Positions 1 through 9,287 are shown, counted from the stretch's first letter. The stretch is 64,000 bases of DNA from Bacillus marasmi (GCF_902168435.1 NZ_LR656166.1:62001-126000); one strand, 5' to 3'. The notes: generated from the letters alone by a model not told the origin. Translations and numbers: made by a program.

Positions 1-2
1 AT

Positions 3-1103
3 ATTGAACGTGCTATCATTGATAAAGGTTTCTCGGAAGGCTGGATTACACCGAGAATACCAGCGGTACGTACAGGTAAAAAAGTAGCCGTAATTGGATC
101 TGGTCCAGCGGGACTCGCTGCTGCAGATCAATTAAATCAAGCAGGTCATAGTGTCACCGTGTATGAAAAGGATGATCGCTTTGGCGGTTTACTCATGTAC
201 GGTATTCCAAATATGAAGCTCGATAAAGGTGTCGTTGAGCGCCGTGTTGATTTATTAGCACAGGAAGAAATTTCGTTTGCACCAAATGTTGAAGTGGGCA
301 AAGATATCACAGCCGCAGAACTTCAAGCACAATACGATGCAGTGATTTTGGCGATTGGTGCCCAAAAGCAACGTGACCTAGTTTTGGAAGGTCGTTCAGC
401 TGATGGTATCCATTTTGCGATGGATTACCTAACTCAAGCAACGAAGAGCTTATTAGGTACAAAATTGGAAGATGAACCATTTATCAGTGCAGAAGGCAAG
501 GACGTCATAGTCATTGGTGGTGGGGATACTGGTGCTGACTGTATGGCCACTGCGCTTCGCCAAGGCTGTAATAGTGTTGTCCAATTTGGTAAGCATCCTC
601 AGCTTCCAGGTTCTCGTAATGCAGATAACATGTGGCCTGAACAACCGCAAGTATTTACTATCGACTATGCCCATAAAGAGGCGGAAGCGGCATTCGGCGG
701 GGATCCTCGCCAATATTGTATCCAAACAAAGAAAATTGTCGCAGATGAATTTGGTCACGTAAAAGAATTGCATACGATTCAGATGGAAAAATCCTTTGAC
801 GAAAACGGTAAAGCAGTATTCACTGAGCTTCCTGGAACTGAAAAGGTTTGGCCTGCACAGCTCGTGTTAATTGCAATCGGCTTTGAAGGACCAGAACAGC
901 AATTGCTTTCTCAGTTTGAATTAGAAACTGTTAACAATAAAGTTAAAGCAGAATACGGTAAGTTTACGACAAATGTTGAAGGTGTTTTTGCTGCTGGTGA
1001 TGTTCGTCGTGGTCAAAGTTTAATTGTTTGGGCGATAAATGAAGGCCGAGAAGTAGCGCGCGAAGTTGATCGTTATTTAATGGGAAGTTCTAATTTACCT
1101 TAA
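3..1103 (+). CDS. gltD: Glutamate synthase small subunit (5' truncated by window edge)
   Basis: This is the NADPH-oxidising beta subunit of glutamate synthase. It passes electrons through FAD and Fe-S centres to the large subunit that makes glutamate from glutamine and 2-oxoglutarate. The reading frame is open from the first bases, so the N-terminal Fe-S part lies outside the window. Visible motifs are the FAD dinucleotide fold [13 protein letters not shown] near base 96, the second nucleotide fold [11 protein letters not shown] near base 500, and the C-terminal FAD motif [20 protein letters not shown] that is typical of GltD. No terminator is obvious behind it; a dispersed repeat begins 12 bases after the stop. 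Family assignment is secure. A GltD-like subunit of another oxidoreductase is the only alternative. Confidence 0.93.
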   Translation: MERAIIDKGFSEGWITPRIPAVRTGKKVAVIGSGPAGLAAADQLNQAGHSVTVYEKDDRFGGLLMYGIPNMKLDKGVVERRVDLLAQEEISFAPNVEVGKDITAAELQAQYDAVILAIGAQKQRDLVLEGRSADGIHFAMDYLTQATKSLLGTKLEDEPFISAEGKDVIVIGGGDTGADCMATALRQGCNSVVQFGKHPQLPGSRNADNMWPEQPQVFTIDYAHKEAEAAFGGDPRQYCIQTKKIVADEFGHVKELHTIQMEKSFDENGKAVFTELPGTEKVWPAQLVLIAIGFEGPEQQLLSQFELETVNNKVKAEYGKFTTNVEGVFAAGDVRRGQSLIVWAINEGREVAREVDRYLMGSSNLP

Positions 1104-1115
1104 AACCATTTCTGA

Positions 1116-1560
1116 ACGAAGCTGGGATAGAACTAAATTGTCCGCTATTAAAACTGAATGATTTTCATGTAGGTATGAAAATGAATAAACGGAAAATTTC
1201 CGCTTATTGAATGTAAGGGAGGCTAATTGAGGTGAAATAAGAGGAGAATTTCCGCTTAACTACTCTCAAAAAGATAAAATCCAGTGATTTTTATGAAATA
1301 AGCGGAAAAACTCCTTTTATTCTTAGGAAAAAACCCATATTTCCCAAAATAAGCGGAATTCTTCCCCTTATATCAAGGTTATCAACATTTGGTTAACAGA
1401 TCCACATGAAAAAATTTGGCAGATCAATGTAATTCCCAGTCATTTCAGGGTAGTGGTATTGTAAAAAGAAAAAAACTCGAACTATTAGGAAATTCTAAGT
1501 AGAATTTCGCATAATAGTTCGTTTTTTTGTTTTGCTGATATACTCATTACCCAGCTTCGT
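1116..1560. repeat. Dispersed 445-bp repeat with inverted ends, copy 1
   Basis: The segment is bounded by a perfect 11-bp inverted repeat, ACGAAGCTGGG at 1116-1126 and CCCAGCTTCGT at 1550-1560. It matches a second segment at 21031-21470 along most of its length. Inside are several partial palindromes of the AAGCGGAA/TTCCGCTT type. Near the right end is a hairpin with arms CGAACTATTA and TAATAGTTCG followed by T7, which would act as a terminator for the upstream gltD. No open frame of note is present. It looks like a non-autonomous MITE-like or bcr-like intergenic repeat. It fills the 550-base gap between gltD and the next gene. Confidence 0.85.
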
Positions 1561-1657
1561 TTCTTTAGAATATATTTAATTATCGGGACAAGTATCCACT
1601 CCTCAATTCTTCCTATTTCATATAGTAATGTATAACGAGATTAGGAGGTGGATGGAT

Positions 1658-1921
1658 ATGGAAGAAAGACAATTCTTTGGTGGTTTCGGCGGCTCTGGGG
1701 GCTACGGTGGCTATCACCATGGACATGGAGGCTATTATCCAGGGCACGGCTATCACCATGGTCATGGTGGCTATTATCCAGGACATGGCTATCATCATGG
1801 ACACGGAGGCTACTATCCAGGACACGGCTATCACCATGGACATGGCAGCTATTATCCAGGTCATGGGCATCATGGACATGGATATTGGGGCTATAATCGA
1901 GATGGTCAAAAAGAATCCTAA
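1658..1921 (+). CDS. Small Gly/His/Tyr-rich repeat protein
   Basis: An 87-residue protein of unknown function. The ATG at 1658 is chosen because AGGAGG at 1643-1648 lies nine bases before it; in-frame ATGs at 1628 and 1652 are badly placed. After a short head (MEERQFFGGFGGSGGYG) it carries four 13-residue units of the form GYHHGHGGYYPGH, encoded at 1709-1864. The composition (about a quarter His, plus Gly, Tyr and Pro) suggests metal binding or a structural, possibly spore-coat or surface, role; that is inference only. There is no signal peptide or membrane segment. A terminator hairpin overlaps its last codons. The other frames here are open only because the DNA is repetitive. Confidence 0.75.
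   Translation: MEERQFFGGFGGSGGYGGYHHGHGGYYPGHGYHHGHGGYYPGHGYHHGHGGYYPGHGYHHGHGSYYPGHGHHGHGYWGYNRDGQKES
1709..1864 (+). repeat. Four 39-bp in-frame tandem repeats
   Basis: Four consecutive 39-bp units each encode GYHHGHGGYYPGH (the fourth has Ser for one Gly). Silent changes between units show they are kept at the protein level rather than being a fresh duplication. Confidence 0.85.
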
Positions 1922-1940
1922 TAGATTAGGTTCTTTTTTA
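1908..1940 (+). terminator. Rho-independent terminator of the Gly/His-rich gene
   Basis: AAAAAGAATCCTAA pairs with TTAGGTTCTTTTTT across a short loop and ends in a T-run. The left arm overlaps the last codons of the gene. Confidence 0.75.
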
Positions 1941-1950
1941 ACTTTTTATC

Positions 1951-2063
1951 AAAGCTACTATAGTAGCTTTTCAAAATGTTGATTCAATTATAGAAACCCT
2001 TGAAATGAATGCTACTATCTACCGTTTCGAATAGTAGAAGGTGGCATTCATTTTTATTTTTTT
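1951..2063. terminator. Perfect palindrome followed by a second hairpin with T-tract
   Basis: AAAGCTACTATAGTAGCTTT at 1951-1970 is a perfect 20-bp palindrome. A second inverted repeat (GAATGC at 2007-2012 with GCATTC at 2044-2049, and CTACTAT/ATAGTAG inside) runs into a T-rich tract. Together they give two further stem-loops between the Gly/His-rich gene and the crcB pair; the second looks like a terminator. Confidence 0.5.
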
Positions 2064-2147
2064 GGAAAAAAATTAACTTATAGTCAATGATTAATGTAAT
2101 CACTTATAATGGAGTAAGCAAAGAAACTCATACATATAGGTGGAATA

Positions 2148-2537
2148 ATGAAAATATTAATAGTGATGCTCGGTGGCTTTTTAGGTAGTATCAGTCGTTT
2201 TGGTTTAGGGGAGTGGTTGTCGACAACTAATGGCTTTCCAACTGGTACTTTTGTCATAAATATCCTTGGTTGTTTCGTGCTCGGTTGGCTTCTAACCCTT
2301 GCGACAATTAACAAGAATATTCCTGCAAATATTGTGTTGTTAACTGGTACTGGATTTCTCGGCTCATTTACTACTTTCTCTACTTTTTCAGTCGAAACGA
2401 TTTATTTAGTTGAATCTGGACATCGTTTGCTGGCAGTCCTTTATGTATTAGGTTCAATTCTAATTGGACTTTTGTGTTCCTTTTTAGGCTGGAAAACTGC
2501 CATCATGAGTAGCAGGGCAGGTGGTGAATCCAAATGA
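2148..2537 (+). CDS. crcB: Fluoride channel subunit CrcB/Fluc (first of pair)
   Basis: This 129-residue four-helix membrane protein exports fluoride as half of a Fluc dimer. Family marks are the N-terminal GGFLGSISRFGLGEW, the helix-2 NILGCFVLG with its conserved Asn, and the helix-3 TTFSTFSVE pore motif. Length is normal for the family (120-130). The ATG follows a GGTGG-type site. Its last codon overlaps the second crcB by four bases (ATGA at 2534-2537), the usual arrangement for hetero-dimeric pairs in Firmicutes. I looked for a fluoride riboswitch upstream and did not recognise one; only a TATAAT-like box at 2105-2110 stands out. Confidence 0.93.
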   Translation: MKILIVMLGGFLGSISRFGLGEWLSTTNGFPTGTFVINILGCFVLGWLLTLATINKNIPANIVLLTGTGFLGSFTTFSTFSVETIYLVESGHRLLAVLYVLGSILIGLLCSFLGWKTAIMSSRAGGESK

Positions 2538-2893
2538 TTTGGTTGATTGGTTTAGGTGGTTCCTTTGGGGCAGCACTTAGGTATTTTATCGGATTACAAT
2601 TCCAAAGTCGGCTAAAACTAAAGCGTCCATTTCCGCTTCATACATGGCTGATTAATATTAGCGGCTCATTTCTATTAGGTGTCCTGGCAAAACTCCATTT
2701 AGAGCATCAACTTTACGATTGGGTATGGTATTTTGCTGGAGTAGGATTTTGTGGGGCATTTACTACTTTTTCGACGTTTGGTTTTGAGACCGTAACTTTG
2801 ATTCAAAATCGTCATATTGGATTGGCTATCGTTTACGTTAGTACATCTATTATCTTGGGTGTCGGAGCAGCGCTGTTAGGTTACCTAATATAA
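2534..2893 (+). CDS. crcB: Fluoride channel subunit CrcB/Fluc (second of pair)
   Basis: A 119-residue partner of the preceding CrcB, translated from an ATG that overlaps its stop codon, so the two are translationally coupled and presumably inserted as an antiparallel heterodimer. It shows the same marks: GGSFGAALRYFIG at the N-terminus, NISGSFLLG in helix 2, TTFSTFGFE in helix 3, and four hydrophobic helices. The Phe-box Thr/Ser residues of the pore are kept in both copies, so both should line the fluoride path. A strong terminator follows directly, making this a two-gene operon. Confidence 0.93.
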   Translation: MIWLIGLGGSFGAALRYFIGLQFQSRLKLKRPFPLHTWLINISGSFLLGVLAKLHLEHQLYDWVWYFAGVGFCGAFTTFSTFGFETVTLIQNRHIGLAIVYVSTSIILGVGAALLGYLI

Positions 2894-2898
2894 AATAT

Positions 2899-2940
2899 AA
2901 AAGCTGGACACTTGATGAATTTTAGTGACCAGCTTTTTTA
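2899..2940 (+). terminator. Terminator of the crcB operon
   Basis: AAAGCTGG at 2900-2907 pairs with CCAGCTTT at 2929-2936, with further pairing inside, and runs into T6. Confidence 0.85.
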
Positions 2941-3005
2941 TAATCTTGGTTAGGAAATTATCAATTTTAACGCTGTGGATAAGTTTCACAACGTTAAACA
3001 CGTCC

Positions 3006-3230
3006 AGCGCAAGCGGCCTAGGGGCTCGGGATCACAAGCTTGTCAAGTGAATGGGCTAGGAGCGATGGTCTAAGCCAAATCCCTCCAGAGATTATCATCT
3101 CTTGCGTGATTCGTCTTACGCCCGTCGCTCCTGAACGAGCCACTTTCACCTTTCCTACAATCCCTTCCGGAAATCAGGATTTCCTGCAGGGCGGACCTTT
3201 TCTGTCGCCCCTGATCAAGGCGCTTGCGCT
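3006..3230. repeat. GC-rich 225-bp repeat element with 10-bp inverted ends
   Basis: AGCGCAAGCG at 3006-3015 and CGCTTGCGCT at 3221-3230 form perfect inverted ends around a stretch visibly richer in G+C than its surroundings. Short frames run through it but none has a ribosome binding site or a recognisable product. Its form (GCGCAAGCG termini, about 200 bp, at a gene end) matches small palindrome-ended repeats I associate with Bacillus genomes, though I cannot name the family. It sits immediately behind the dapH-like stop codon and occupies most of the gap between crcB and that gene. Confidence 0.6.
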
Positions 3231-3237
3231 TTTGTTC

Positions 3238-3861
3238 TTACCTTGGGAAAACTTCTCCTTCATCAACATTTTCAGAAACGATTGCTCCGGCACGGATGAC
3301 TGCTCCTTTTCCAATCGATACGCTTTCCATAATGACTGCATTTGGACCGACAATAACGTGATCACTAATGACTACAGGTGATGCGTCTGGAGAGGAGATA
3401 ACCCCTTTAATCACCACTCCGGCCCCAATGTGACAGCTCTTCCCTATTTGGGCCCCACCGCCAATGACAGCATTCATGTCAATCATCGTTTTTTCACCTA
3501 TCGTTGCACCAATATTGATACAGGCTCCCATCATAATGACAGCATCATCCTGAATCGTTACTCCCTCGCGAATAATGGCTCCAGGTTCAATTCTCGCATT
3601 GATATCCAACGTATCTAATAAATTAATCAATGAATTGCGCCGATCGTTTTCGATATGGTATTTTTCAACCACATCGGAATGAGCTTCAAGAACCCGCTTA
3701 ATCACTTCCCAGTCACCGATGACGACTCCACCTTCGCCCATATTGATGACTTCACACTCGCTCCCAAAATCGATTGCATTGAGACAACCTTGTATAAAGG
3801 CTTTCACCAATGTCTTTTTTTTCGATGAGTTTAATAAATTGACAATTTCGTTATTCTTCAT
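3238..3861 (-). CDS. dapH: DapH-like tetrahydrodipicolinate N-acetyltransferase, C-terminally shortened
   Basis: DapH acetylates tetrahydrodipicolinate in the acetyl branch of lysine and meso-diaminopimelate synthesis. The N-terminal domain and left-handed beta-helix hexapeptides ([54 protein letters not shown]) are clear from about residue 95 to 195. The protein stops at 207 residues with VDEGEVFPR, whereas DapH normally continues with a VVAGTPA-type strand and a C-terminal helix to about 236. The new stop lies eight bases from a GC-rich repeat, so insertion of that repeat probably removed the tail. It overlaps the upstream monooxygenase by 11 bases. No dapL is adjacent, so this may be a spare paralogue; activity is uncertain. 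Confidence 0.8.
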   Translation of the reverse strand: MKNNEIVNLLNSSKKKTLVKAFIQGCLNAIDFGSECEVINMGEGGVVIGDWEVIKRVLEAHSDVVEKYHIENDRRNSLINLLDTLDINARIEPGAIIREGVTIQDDAVIMMGACINIGATIGEKTMIDMNAVIGGGAQIGKSCHIGAGVVIKGVISSPDASPVVISDHVIVGPNAVIMESVSIGKGAVIRAGAIVSENVDEGEVFPR

Positions 3862-4885
3862 TTACATTCATCTCTTTCATAATTTCTGATACGAGTTCGT
3901 ACGAGCGTAGTCTTGCTCGATGATCGTAAATTTGTGCATTAACGATAATTTCATCTGCACCTGTTTCATTAAGAAAAGCTTGTAGTCTTGCTTTCACTGT
4001 TTCCCTACCGCCAATGATCGAAGTCGCTAACCGCTCATGAAGGAGATTTTTCTCAGCTTCAGTGGTGATTTCGTTCATATTTTTAATAGGTGGGGCAAGC
4101 TTTCCTGGAGAATTGCGAATCAGTTGAATAAATTGCTGTTGCATGGAACTGGCTAGAAAGTGGGCCTCTTCATCACTGCCTGCTGCAATAATATTTACAC
4201 CGACCATAGCATAGGGTGCTTCAAGAATTTCAGATGGTTGGAAGTTATTACGATATAATTCCAATGCAGGAATTGTATATTCTGGAGAGAAATGGCTGGC
4301 AAAGGAAAACGGTAATCCTAGCTGCCCAGCTAATCTAGCGCTATAACCGCTTGAACCTAATAGCCATATCGGAATATTTAATCCTTCACCAGGGATGGCT
4401 CTAACAACTGAACGGTTGTTAGCTCTGAAATAACCACGCAGTTCTGCTAATTGCTGTTTAAAATCATCATGCTGAAGGTTTCGTCTTAAAGCATGTGCCG
4501 TTAATTGATCTGTTCCAGGTGCACGTCCGATTCCTAGGTCAATACGACCAGGAAATAATGATTCTAGCGTTCCAAATTGTTCGGCAATGACAAGGCTTGC
4601 GTGGTTTGGCAGCATGATTCCTCCTGAACCCACTCGAATCGTGTCCGTACCATTCGCAACATGTCCTATTACAACAGCTGTAGCTGAGCTGGCAATGCCA
4701 GGCATATTGTGGTGCTCTGCTAGCCAATATCGATTATAACCCCATTTTTCTGCATGTTGGGCTAAATCCAATGTGTTTTTTAATGCATCTGAGGCCGTGC
4801 TTCCTTCTACAATTGGAGCGAGGTCCAAAACTGAAAAAGGTAGCGTTATATGTGACTTGTTATGTTGAGAAAATGATTGACCCAT
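3851..4885 (-). CDS. LLM-class (luciferase-like) flavin-dependent monooxygenase
   Basis: A 344-residue TIM-barrel oxidoreductase of the bacterial luciferase family, expected to use reduced FMN supplied by a separate reductase. Typical segments are [12 protein letters not shown] near the start, [48 protein letters not shown] and [27 protein letters not shown]. These match the MsnO8/YwcH-type single-subunit subgroup whose substrates are mostly unknown. I start it at ATG 4885 (MGQSFSQHN); a longer frame to a TTG at 4939 adds a lysine-rich head with no ribosome site. It heads a two-gene unit with the dapH-like gene, which overlaps its stop. Substrate cannot be inferred. Confidence 0.85.
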   Translation of the reverse strand: MGQSFSQHNKSHITLPFSVLDLAPIVEGSTASDALKNTLDLAQHAEKWGYNRYWLAEHHNMPGIASSATAVVIGHVANGTDTIRVGSGGIMLPNHASLVIAEQFGTLESLFPGRIDLGIGRAPGTDQLTAHALRRNLQHDDFKQQLAELRGYFRANNRSVVRAIPGEGLNIPIWLLGSSGYSARLAGQLGLPFSFASHFSPEYTIPALELYRNNFQPSEILEAPYAMVGVNIIAAGSDEEAHFLASSMQQQFIQLIRNSPGKLAPPIKNMNEITTEAEKNLLHERLATSIIGGRETVKARLQAFLNETGADEIIVNAQIYDHRARLRSYELVSEIMKEMNVNEE

Positions 4886-5031
4886 TGTTTTCAGCTTCTT
4901 TCTAGATGAAATAATAAATATAAGCTTTATTTTAACCAACAGGATGGTTCTAACAAAAAGAAATGCTCAAAACGCAATAGATAAAATTTGAAAATCTGTA
5001 AAATAAGTAGGAAAAATTCCAGCAGTTGTAA

Positions 5032-5060
5032 TTGACTCCTACGTAGTATTTATGTAATAT
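5032..5060 (+). promoter_or_regulatory. Sigma-A promoter of the 6S-like RNA
   Basis: TTGACT at 5032-5037 and TAATAT at 5055-5060 are separated by exactly 17 bases and predict transcription from about 5067. No coding frame follows, only a structured stretch ending in a terminator, which supports an RNA gene. Confidence 0.75.
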
Positions 5061-5066
5061 AAGACC

Positions 5067-5267
5067 ATAAGCTACGTTGTTCGTGACGATAATAAAGTTT
5101 TAACCTTTATACTTGGTTAGGGAGTTTAACATCGCTATCTAACCGACAAGCCTTCGTCTATATGACAAGGAGGACATGCGGATTAGGTATCTGAAAACAC
5201 CCACTTTGAGGAGTGGTGGTTTAAAACTTTCTTAATAAAGTTACGGCAAAGGTGGCTTGTAACTTAA
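5067..5267 (+). ncRNA. Probable 6S RNA
   Basis: A roughly 200-nt non-coding transcript between a consensus promoter and a terminator. Its two ends pair into a long rod: the segment around 5071-5110 (with AAGTTTTAACC) is complementary to the segment around 5218-5260 (with GGTTTAAAACTT). An apical hairpin CCTT-GTC/GAC-AAGG sits in the middle near 5153-5172, and the 3' side of the central region forms its own hairpin (CACCCACTTT/AGTGGTGG), as known for Bacillus 6S RNA during product-RNA release. Size, end-to-end pairing and the internal AAGCCTT...AAGG segment all fit 6S RNA, which sequesters sigma-A RNA polymerase in stationary phase. A covariance search would settle it. Confidence 0.68.
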
Positions 5268-5275
5268 TAAAATAT

Positions 5276-5310
5276 AAACCAGATTCCGGTTATAGGAATC
5301 TGGTTTTTTG
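5276..5310 (+). terminator. Terminator of the 6S-like RNA
   Basis: AAACCAGATTCC pairs with GGAATCTGGTTT and ends in T6. It also lies just beyond the stop of the convergent phosphoesterase gene. Confidence 0.85.
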
Positions 5311-5323
5311 TGTTTCCTGGTAT

Positions 5324-6658
5324 TTAGTTTTTCATTGCTCCAGTCCAGACCTCAAACCTTGGTTTAATAATGGTTTTTCCAGCATGGAATTCTCCAGGCT
5401 GATAAATGATGGTATAGGTGAGATTATTCCACGATGTGAAGCCTGTCTTGGAGGTTGTCTGATAATAAGCTGGACGCCATGTGCCGGTGTTTAGATAAAG
5501 CTGTTCTTTATCTTTATCAATGATGTTAATCGCTTTCTGGAGTGGCTGGTGTGTATGTCCGTATAGCAAGTATTGGTAATCCTTCGCTTCATTGTTAAAA
5601 TCCTTCACTGCGCCGTCAAGGTAATGATCGGTGGTAAACAAATTTCTTACATATTTAGATTTTTCCCATAGTGATAGCTGCCATTTGAAACTATTCATAT
5701 TAAAGGTTCTTAAAATTGAGATGAGCATTTGGACGATATCAGCTTGATCCATGGGATTCCACAATAAGTCGTTTTGCCTAATCCACCGCTTAACAAAATC
5801 AAGCTTTACAAACTCTTCACCAACCTCCTGAAACGCTAAATTGATTTTTTCCTTAACATCCTTGTCGTATTTCGTGCTGTGCTCAACTTGATAAAACAAC
5901 CAATGAATAATCGCGGTTAATGGACGAATATCAAATAGATTACGGAAATGATCACAAATTACTTGCTGATTTTCGGATGAAAGTTGGGTGCCATTTAGAT
6001 GTTTTTGGATTGAGATGGGTAGTTTTGAGGCGATTTCTGCGGCGATGACATCACCGATGGGTGTTTCATCATAAGAACCGGTGAAATTAAAGGAGTCATA
6101 TTCATGGCCATGCCGTGCAAAAACTCCATGCTGTTTATCTTTGAAAATAGAGGAAAACTTTTCATTTTTTGATAAATTATCTAAGCCAAGGCTATTAGTT
6201 ACACGGTCACGAAGGGATGCATATAGATTGCATAAGCGATCATGGTTTCCTGGAATATAAACAACTTCTGGTTTGATTGGAAACCCTAAGTCTTTCCAAT
6301 TTTTACAGGAAATAATGTCAATAATCTCTGAGTTTTCCTTAACGATATTATCGAATATTTCACATGCCAGCTTTTCGGTTTTATCTGAGGGATTTCCCCA
6401 TGGACGATCCTCGACCGTTATTGTGTCAACGATTTTTCCATCTTGTTTTTTGATAAACCAAGTTTCCGTCCGAACGAGATCGAATATATCTCCTAGTAGA
6501 ACAATTTTTAGGACTTTTGAATTAGAACTTCCACCGACGCCTGCATCCTGTGCTTGAATCGCAATTTCCTTAAAGATATCTCTAAAGGTTTCTACGCCTA
6601 AATAATGCTTACCTGCAGTTCCATCCATTAAATGTAAATCACTAATAAAAACAATCAT
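5324..6658 (-). CDS. Calcineurin-like metallophosphoesterase
   Basis: A 444-residue binuclear metallophosphoesterase. Metal-ligand motifs occur in the normal order: SDLHL at residues 6-10, LLGDIFDLV near 55, PGNHD near 137, RHGHEYD near 183 and YGHTH near 378. The core is larger than in small enzymes because of a helical insertion of about 170 residues between the GNHD and GHTH motifs. There is no signal peptide, so it is cytosolic. AAGGAGG lies seven bases before the ATG. The substrate (nucleotide, phospholipid head group or other phosphodiester) cannot be told. It is transcribed alone, converging on the 6S-like RNA. Confidence 0.85.
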   Translation of the reverse strand: MIVFISDLHLMDGTAGKHYLGVETFRDIFKEIAIQAQDAGVGGSSNSKVLKIVLLGDIFDLVRTETWFIKKQDGKIVDTITVEDRPWGNPSDKTEKLACEIFDNIVKENSEIIDIISCKNWKDLGFPIKPEVVYIPGNHDRLCNLYASLRDRVTNSLGLDNLSKNEKFSSIFKDKQHGVFARHGHEYDSFNFTGSYDETPIGDVIAAEIASKLPISIQKHLNGTQLSSENQQVICDHFRNLFDIRPLTAIIHWLFYQVEHSTKYDKDVKEKINLAFQEVGEEFVKLDFVKRWIRQNDLLWNPMDQADIVQMLISILRTFNMNSFKWQLSLWEKSKYVRNLFTTDHYLDGAVKDFNNEAKDYQYLLYGHTHQPLQKAINIIDKDKEQLYLNTGTWRPAYYQTTSKTGFTSWNNLTYTIIYQPGEFHAGKTIIKPRFEVWTGAMKN

Positions 6659-6979
6659 GAAATACCTCCTTTACGTAAAAATGGCATATAATAAAACTTT
6701 CTACCTAGTATATGAATGAGACTTTTGGTAAAGTATGCGATAGTTAAAAAATTAGGCAGCGTTAATGCACAGCGTTGTTTTTTGGCAAGTTGATTGGAGC
6801 GGAAATCAACATCCAAATTTTACACAGCTAAAATATAAAAATGACAGTGATGGAGAGAAAATGATATAGCAGCTAATTAAAAATATGAATACATATATTG
6901 TAACTTGACAAAAGTAAGCCGTATAATTGACTTTTATCGATGTTTTTTCGTTCGGTTGTATACGATTTGGGAGGTCCAC
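6659..6979 (+). promoter_or_regulatory. Divergent intergenic region, possible ansA promoter
   Basis: This 320-base gap separates the divergent phosphoesterase and asparaginase genes. The only signal I can support is TTGTAA at 6898-6903 with TATAAT at 6922-6927, 18 bases apart, which would start transcription about 45 bases before the asparaginase ATG. No other gene or structured element is evident. Confidence 0.4.
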
Positions 6980-7993
6980 ATGAAGAAGCTTTTATTAATT
7001 GCAACAGGCGGTACAATTGCTTCAATCGAAGGAGAGGAAGGGCTAGTCCCTGGGTTATCAGCTGAGGAACTGCTCCAATACTTTCAAGATACAGAAAAAA
7101 ATATAGATGTGTCCTGTAAAATATTAATGAATCGTGATAGCACGAATATGCAGCCTGAACACTGGGTTTCTATGGCTGAAACAATCACGCAAAATTATTC
7201 ACAATATGATGGGTTTATCATTACTCATGGTACGGATACGTTGGGCTATACTTCAGCGGGATTATCATATATGCTCCAGGGCTTAAGTAAGCCAGTTGTG
7301 ATTACCGGCTCACAGGTCCCGATTAGTTTTAAAAAAACAGATGCAAAGAAAAATCTGAATGATGCTGTTCGGTTTGCATGTGAAGATGTTGGGGGAGTGT
7401 TTGTAGTCTTTGATGGGCGCGTCATCATTGGCACGAGAGCAGTCAAAATGCGAACGAAGAGCTTTGACGCCTTCGAAAGTATCAATCATCCCTATGTTGC
7501 AACTATTTCTGAAAATAAAATTCAATACGTTTGGAAGCCTACTTCATCTTTAAAGGAATTAACGGTGAATACGAAACTATGCCCAGATGTTTTTTTGCTA
7601 AAGCTATATCCTGGCACAAAACCGGAAATTTTTGATTTTATTAAAGCGCATTATAAAGGAATCATAATCGAAAGCTTCGGTAATGGAGGAGTCCCGTTTG
7701 AGGAAAGAAGTCTCCTTCCGAAAATAAAAGATTTAACGGAAAGTGGCATCGCTGTTTTGATTTCAACTCAATGTCTGGAAGAAGGTCATGATCTTTACTT
7801 GTATGAGGTGGGACGAAAGGTTGCTCAATACAATGTGATTGTATCCGGTGATATGAATACAGAAGCGATTGTAGCAAAGCTTATGTGGGCACTTGGACAG
7901 ACCGAGGATCAACAAGAGATAAAATATATTATCGAAACACCAATTGCCAGGGACCTCTCAATTGATTGGGGGAAGGAAGATAAACATTCGTGA
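6980..7993 (+). CDS. ansA: L-asparaginase, type I-like cytosolic
   Basis: A 337-residue asparaginase that hydrolyses asparagine to aspartate and ammonia. Both catalytic threonine motifs are present: [11 protein letters not shown] (residues 4-14) and [13 protein letters not shown] (near 81-93), the latter with the Thr-Asp pair of the second triad. The ATG at 6980 follows GGGAGG by five bases; the frame stays open 75 bases upstream but without a ribosome site. With no signal peptide, the enzyme should be cytoplasmic, as in AnsA. It stands alone, without aspartase or transporter genes, and ends in its own terminator. Confidence 0.9.
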   Translation: MKKLLLIATGGTIASIEGEEGLVPGLSAEELLQYFQDTEKNIDVSCKILMNRDSTNMQPEHWVSMAETITQNYSQYDGFIITHGTDTLGYTSAGLSYMLQGLSKPVVITGSQVPISFKKTDAKKNLNDAVRFACEDVGGVFVVFDGRVIIGTRAVKMRTKSFDAFESINHPYVATISENKIQYVWKPTSSLKELTVNTKLCPDVFLLKLYPGTKPEIFDFIKAHYKGIIIESFGNGGVPFEERSLLPKIKDLTESGIAVLISTQCLEEGHDLYLYEVGRKVAQYNVIVSGDMNTEAIVAKLMWALGQTEDQQEIKYIIETPIARDLSIDWGKEDKHS

Positions 7994-8019
7994 TGCTATT
8001 GGAAAAAATATATTATGTA

Positions 8020-8062
8020 CGGACTGTCCAAATCTGATTCAGTGGACAGTCCATTATTTTTT
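8020..8062 (+). terminator. Terminator of ansA
   Basis: GGACTGTCCA at 8021-8030 pairs with TGGACAGTCC at 8043-8052 and is followed by a T-rich tract. Confidence 0.85.
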
Positions 8063-8174
8063 AGGAAAATAGTAACATATTTACAGTTTTAAAATGGTTA
8101 ATCAATTATTGATAGACCTGAGGGATTAGGAAAGAATAAAATGGATATTGGGATAATATAAGGAGGGAATGGGA

Positions 8175-9287
8175 ATGAATAAAGTGCTGTTGAAAGAGGA
8201 ACATCAATTGCTTTTTAATGAAGCAAGGGAGTTTGTAACAGTTTGCTATCAAGAATTGGGTAAAACAGAGGAAAAAATCCAACTAAGATTAGTGGAAATA
8301 GAAAAACAAATACATAATCAAGGTTTTTATGAACATACATATGAAGAGCTAGAGCATGGCGCACGAATGGCATGGCGCAACAGTAATCGCTGTATCGGCA
8401 GATTATTCTGGGAAAGTTTACATATTATCGATAAACGCGAATTAGAAACAGAGGAAGAAATTCGGGATGCGATATTCGAACATATTGATTTTGCCACAAA
8501 TAATGGGAAAATCAGACCAGCGATTACGATTTTTAAGCCGAAGATGAACAATGAGGTTCAGGTTAAGCTTTGGAATCATCAAATCATTCGCTATGCTGGA
8601 TATGAAACTGATAAAGGTATTATCGGTGATTCGCATTCCTTACCCTTTACGAAGATGTGCCAAAAACTTGGCTGGGAAGGGGAGGGAACCCATTTTGATT
8701 TGCTACCATTAGTAATTCAAGTAAAGGACCATCAGCCTAAGTGGTATCCACTTCCAAAGGAGAAGGTATTGGAGGTTGACATTCATCATCCACAATATGA
8801 ATGGTTTGCCGATTTAGGCTTGAAATGGTATGGTGTCCCAATTGTTGCTCAGTTGCGATTAGAAATCGGTGGAATTCATTATACTGCAGCACCTTTTAAT
8901 GGCTGGTATATGGAAACAGAAATTGGTGCACGAAATTTCGCAGATGACTATCGATATAATATGTTGCCGAAGATTGCGACTTTGATGGGCTTGGATATTA
9001 ATACGAATACCTCATTATGGAAGGACCGCGCATTAGTAGAATTAAATCAAGCCATTATCCATTCCTATAAGGAAGCTGGAGTCAGTATGGTTGATCATCA
9101 TACAGCTGCACAGCAGTTTAAGCTGTTTGAGGAGAAGGAAGCAGCATGTGGCAGAGAGGTAACGGGAAATTGGGTCTGGCTGATTCCTCCGGTTTCACCT
9201 GCAACTACGCATATATTCCATAAACCTTTTAATAACCAATTAAATAAACCGAATTTCTTCTATCAAAATAGTTTATTTGAATATTAA
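8175..9287 (+). CDS. nos: Bacterial nitric oxide synthase, oxygenase domain
   Basis: A 370-residue haem-thiolate enzyme that converts L-arginine to citrulline and nitric oxide using electrons from unspecific reductases. The haem-ligand region [13 protein letters not shown] (residues 58-70) carries the axial Cys. Substrate and pterin-site segments follow, including [19 protein letters not shown] and the C-terminal tryptophan segment [18 protein letters not shown]. As in other Bacillus NOS there is no fused reductase and no N-terminal zinc hook. I start at ATG 8175 because AGGAGGG at 8161-8167 is correctly spaced there; the ATG at 8169 is too close. It is monocistronic. Nitric oxide in bacilli is linked to oxidative-stress and antibiotic tolerance. 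Confidence 0.95.
   Translation: MNKVLLKEEHQLLFNEAREFVTVCYQELGKTEEKIQLRLVEIEKQIHNQGFYEHTYEELEHGARMAWRNSNRCIGRLFWESLHIIDKRELETEEEIRDAIFEHIDFATNNGKIRPAITIFKPKMNNEVQVKLWNHQIIRYAGYETDKGIIGDSHSLPFTKMCQKLGWEGEGTHFDLLPLVIQVKDHQPKWYPLPKEKVLEVDIHHPQYEWFADLGLKWYGVPIVAQLRLEIGGIHYTAAPFNGWYMETEIGARNFADDYRYNMLPKIATLMGLDINTNTSLWKDRALVELNQAIIHSYKEAGVSMVDHHTAAQQFKLFEEKEAACGREVTGNWVWLIPPVSPATTHIFHKPFNNQLNKPNFFYQNSLFEY

Noticed and set aside
1613-1982. Alternative frames over the Gly/His-rich gene (both strands)
   Set aside because: They stay open only because the 39-bp repeats are multiples of three; only the frame starting at 1658 has a proper ribosome site.
2060-2147. Fluoride riboswitch ahead of crcB
   Set aside because: The conserved GGCGATGG and pseudoknot segments are absent; I see only a terminator and a TATAAT-like box.
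3040-3381. Plus-strand 113-residue frame
   Set aside because: It runs through the GC-rich repeat and then antisense to dapH; it has no ribosome site and no family look.
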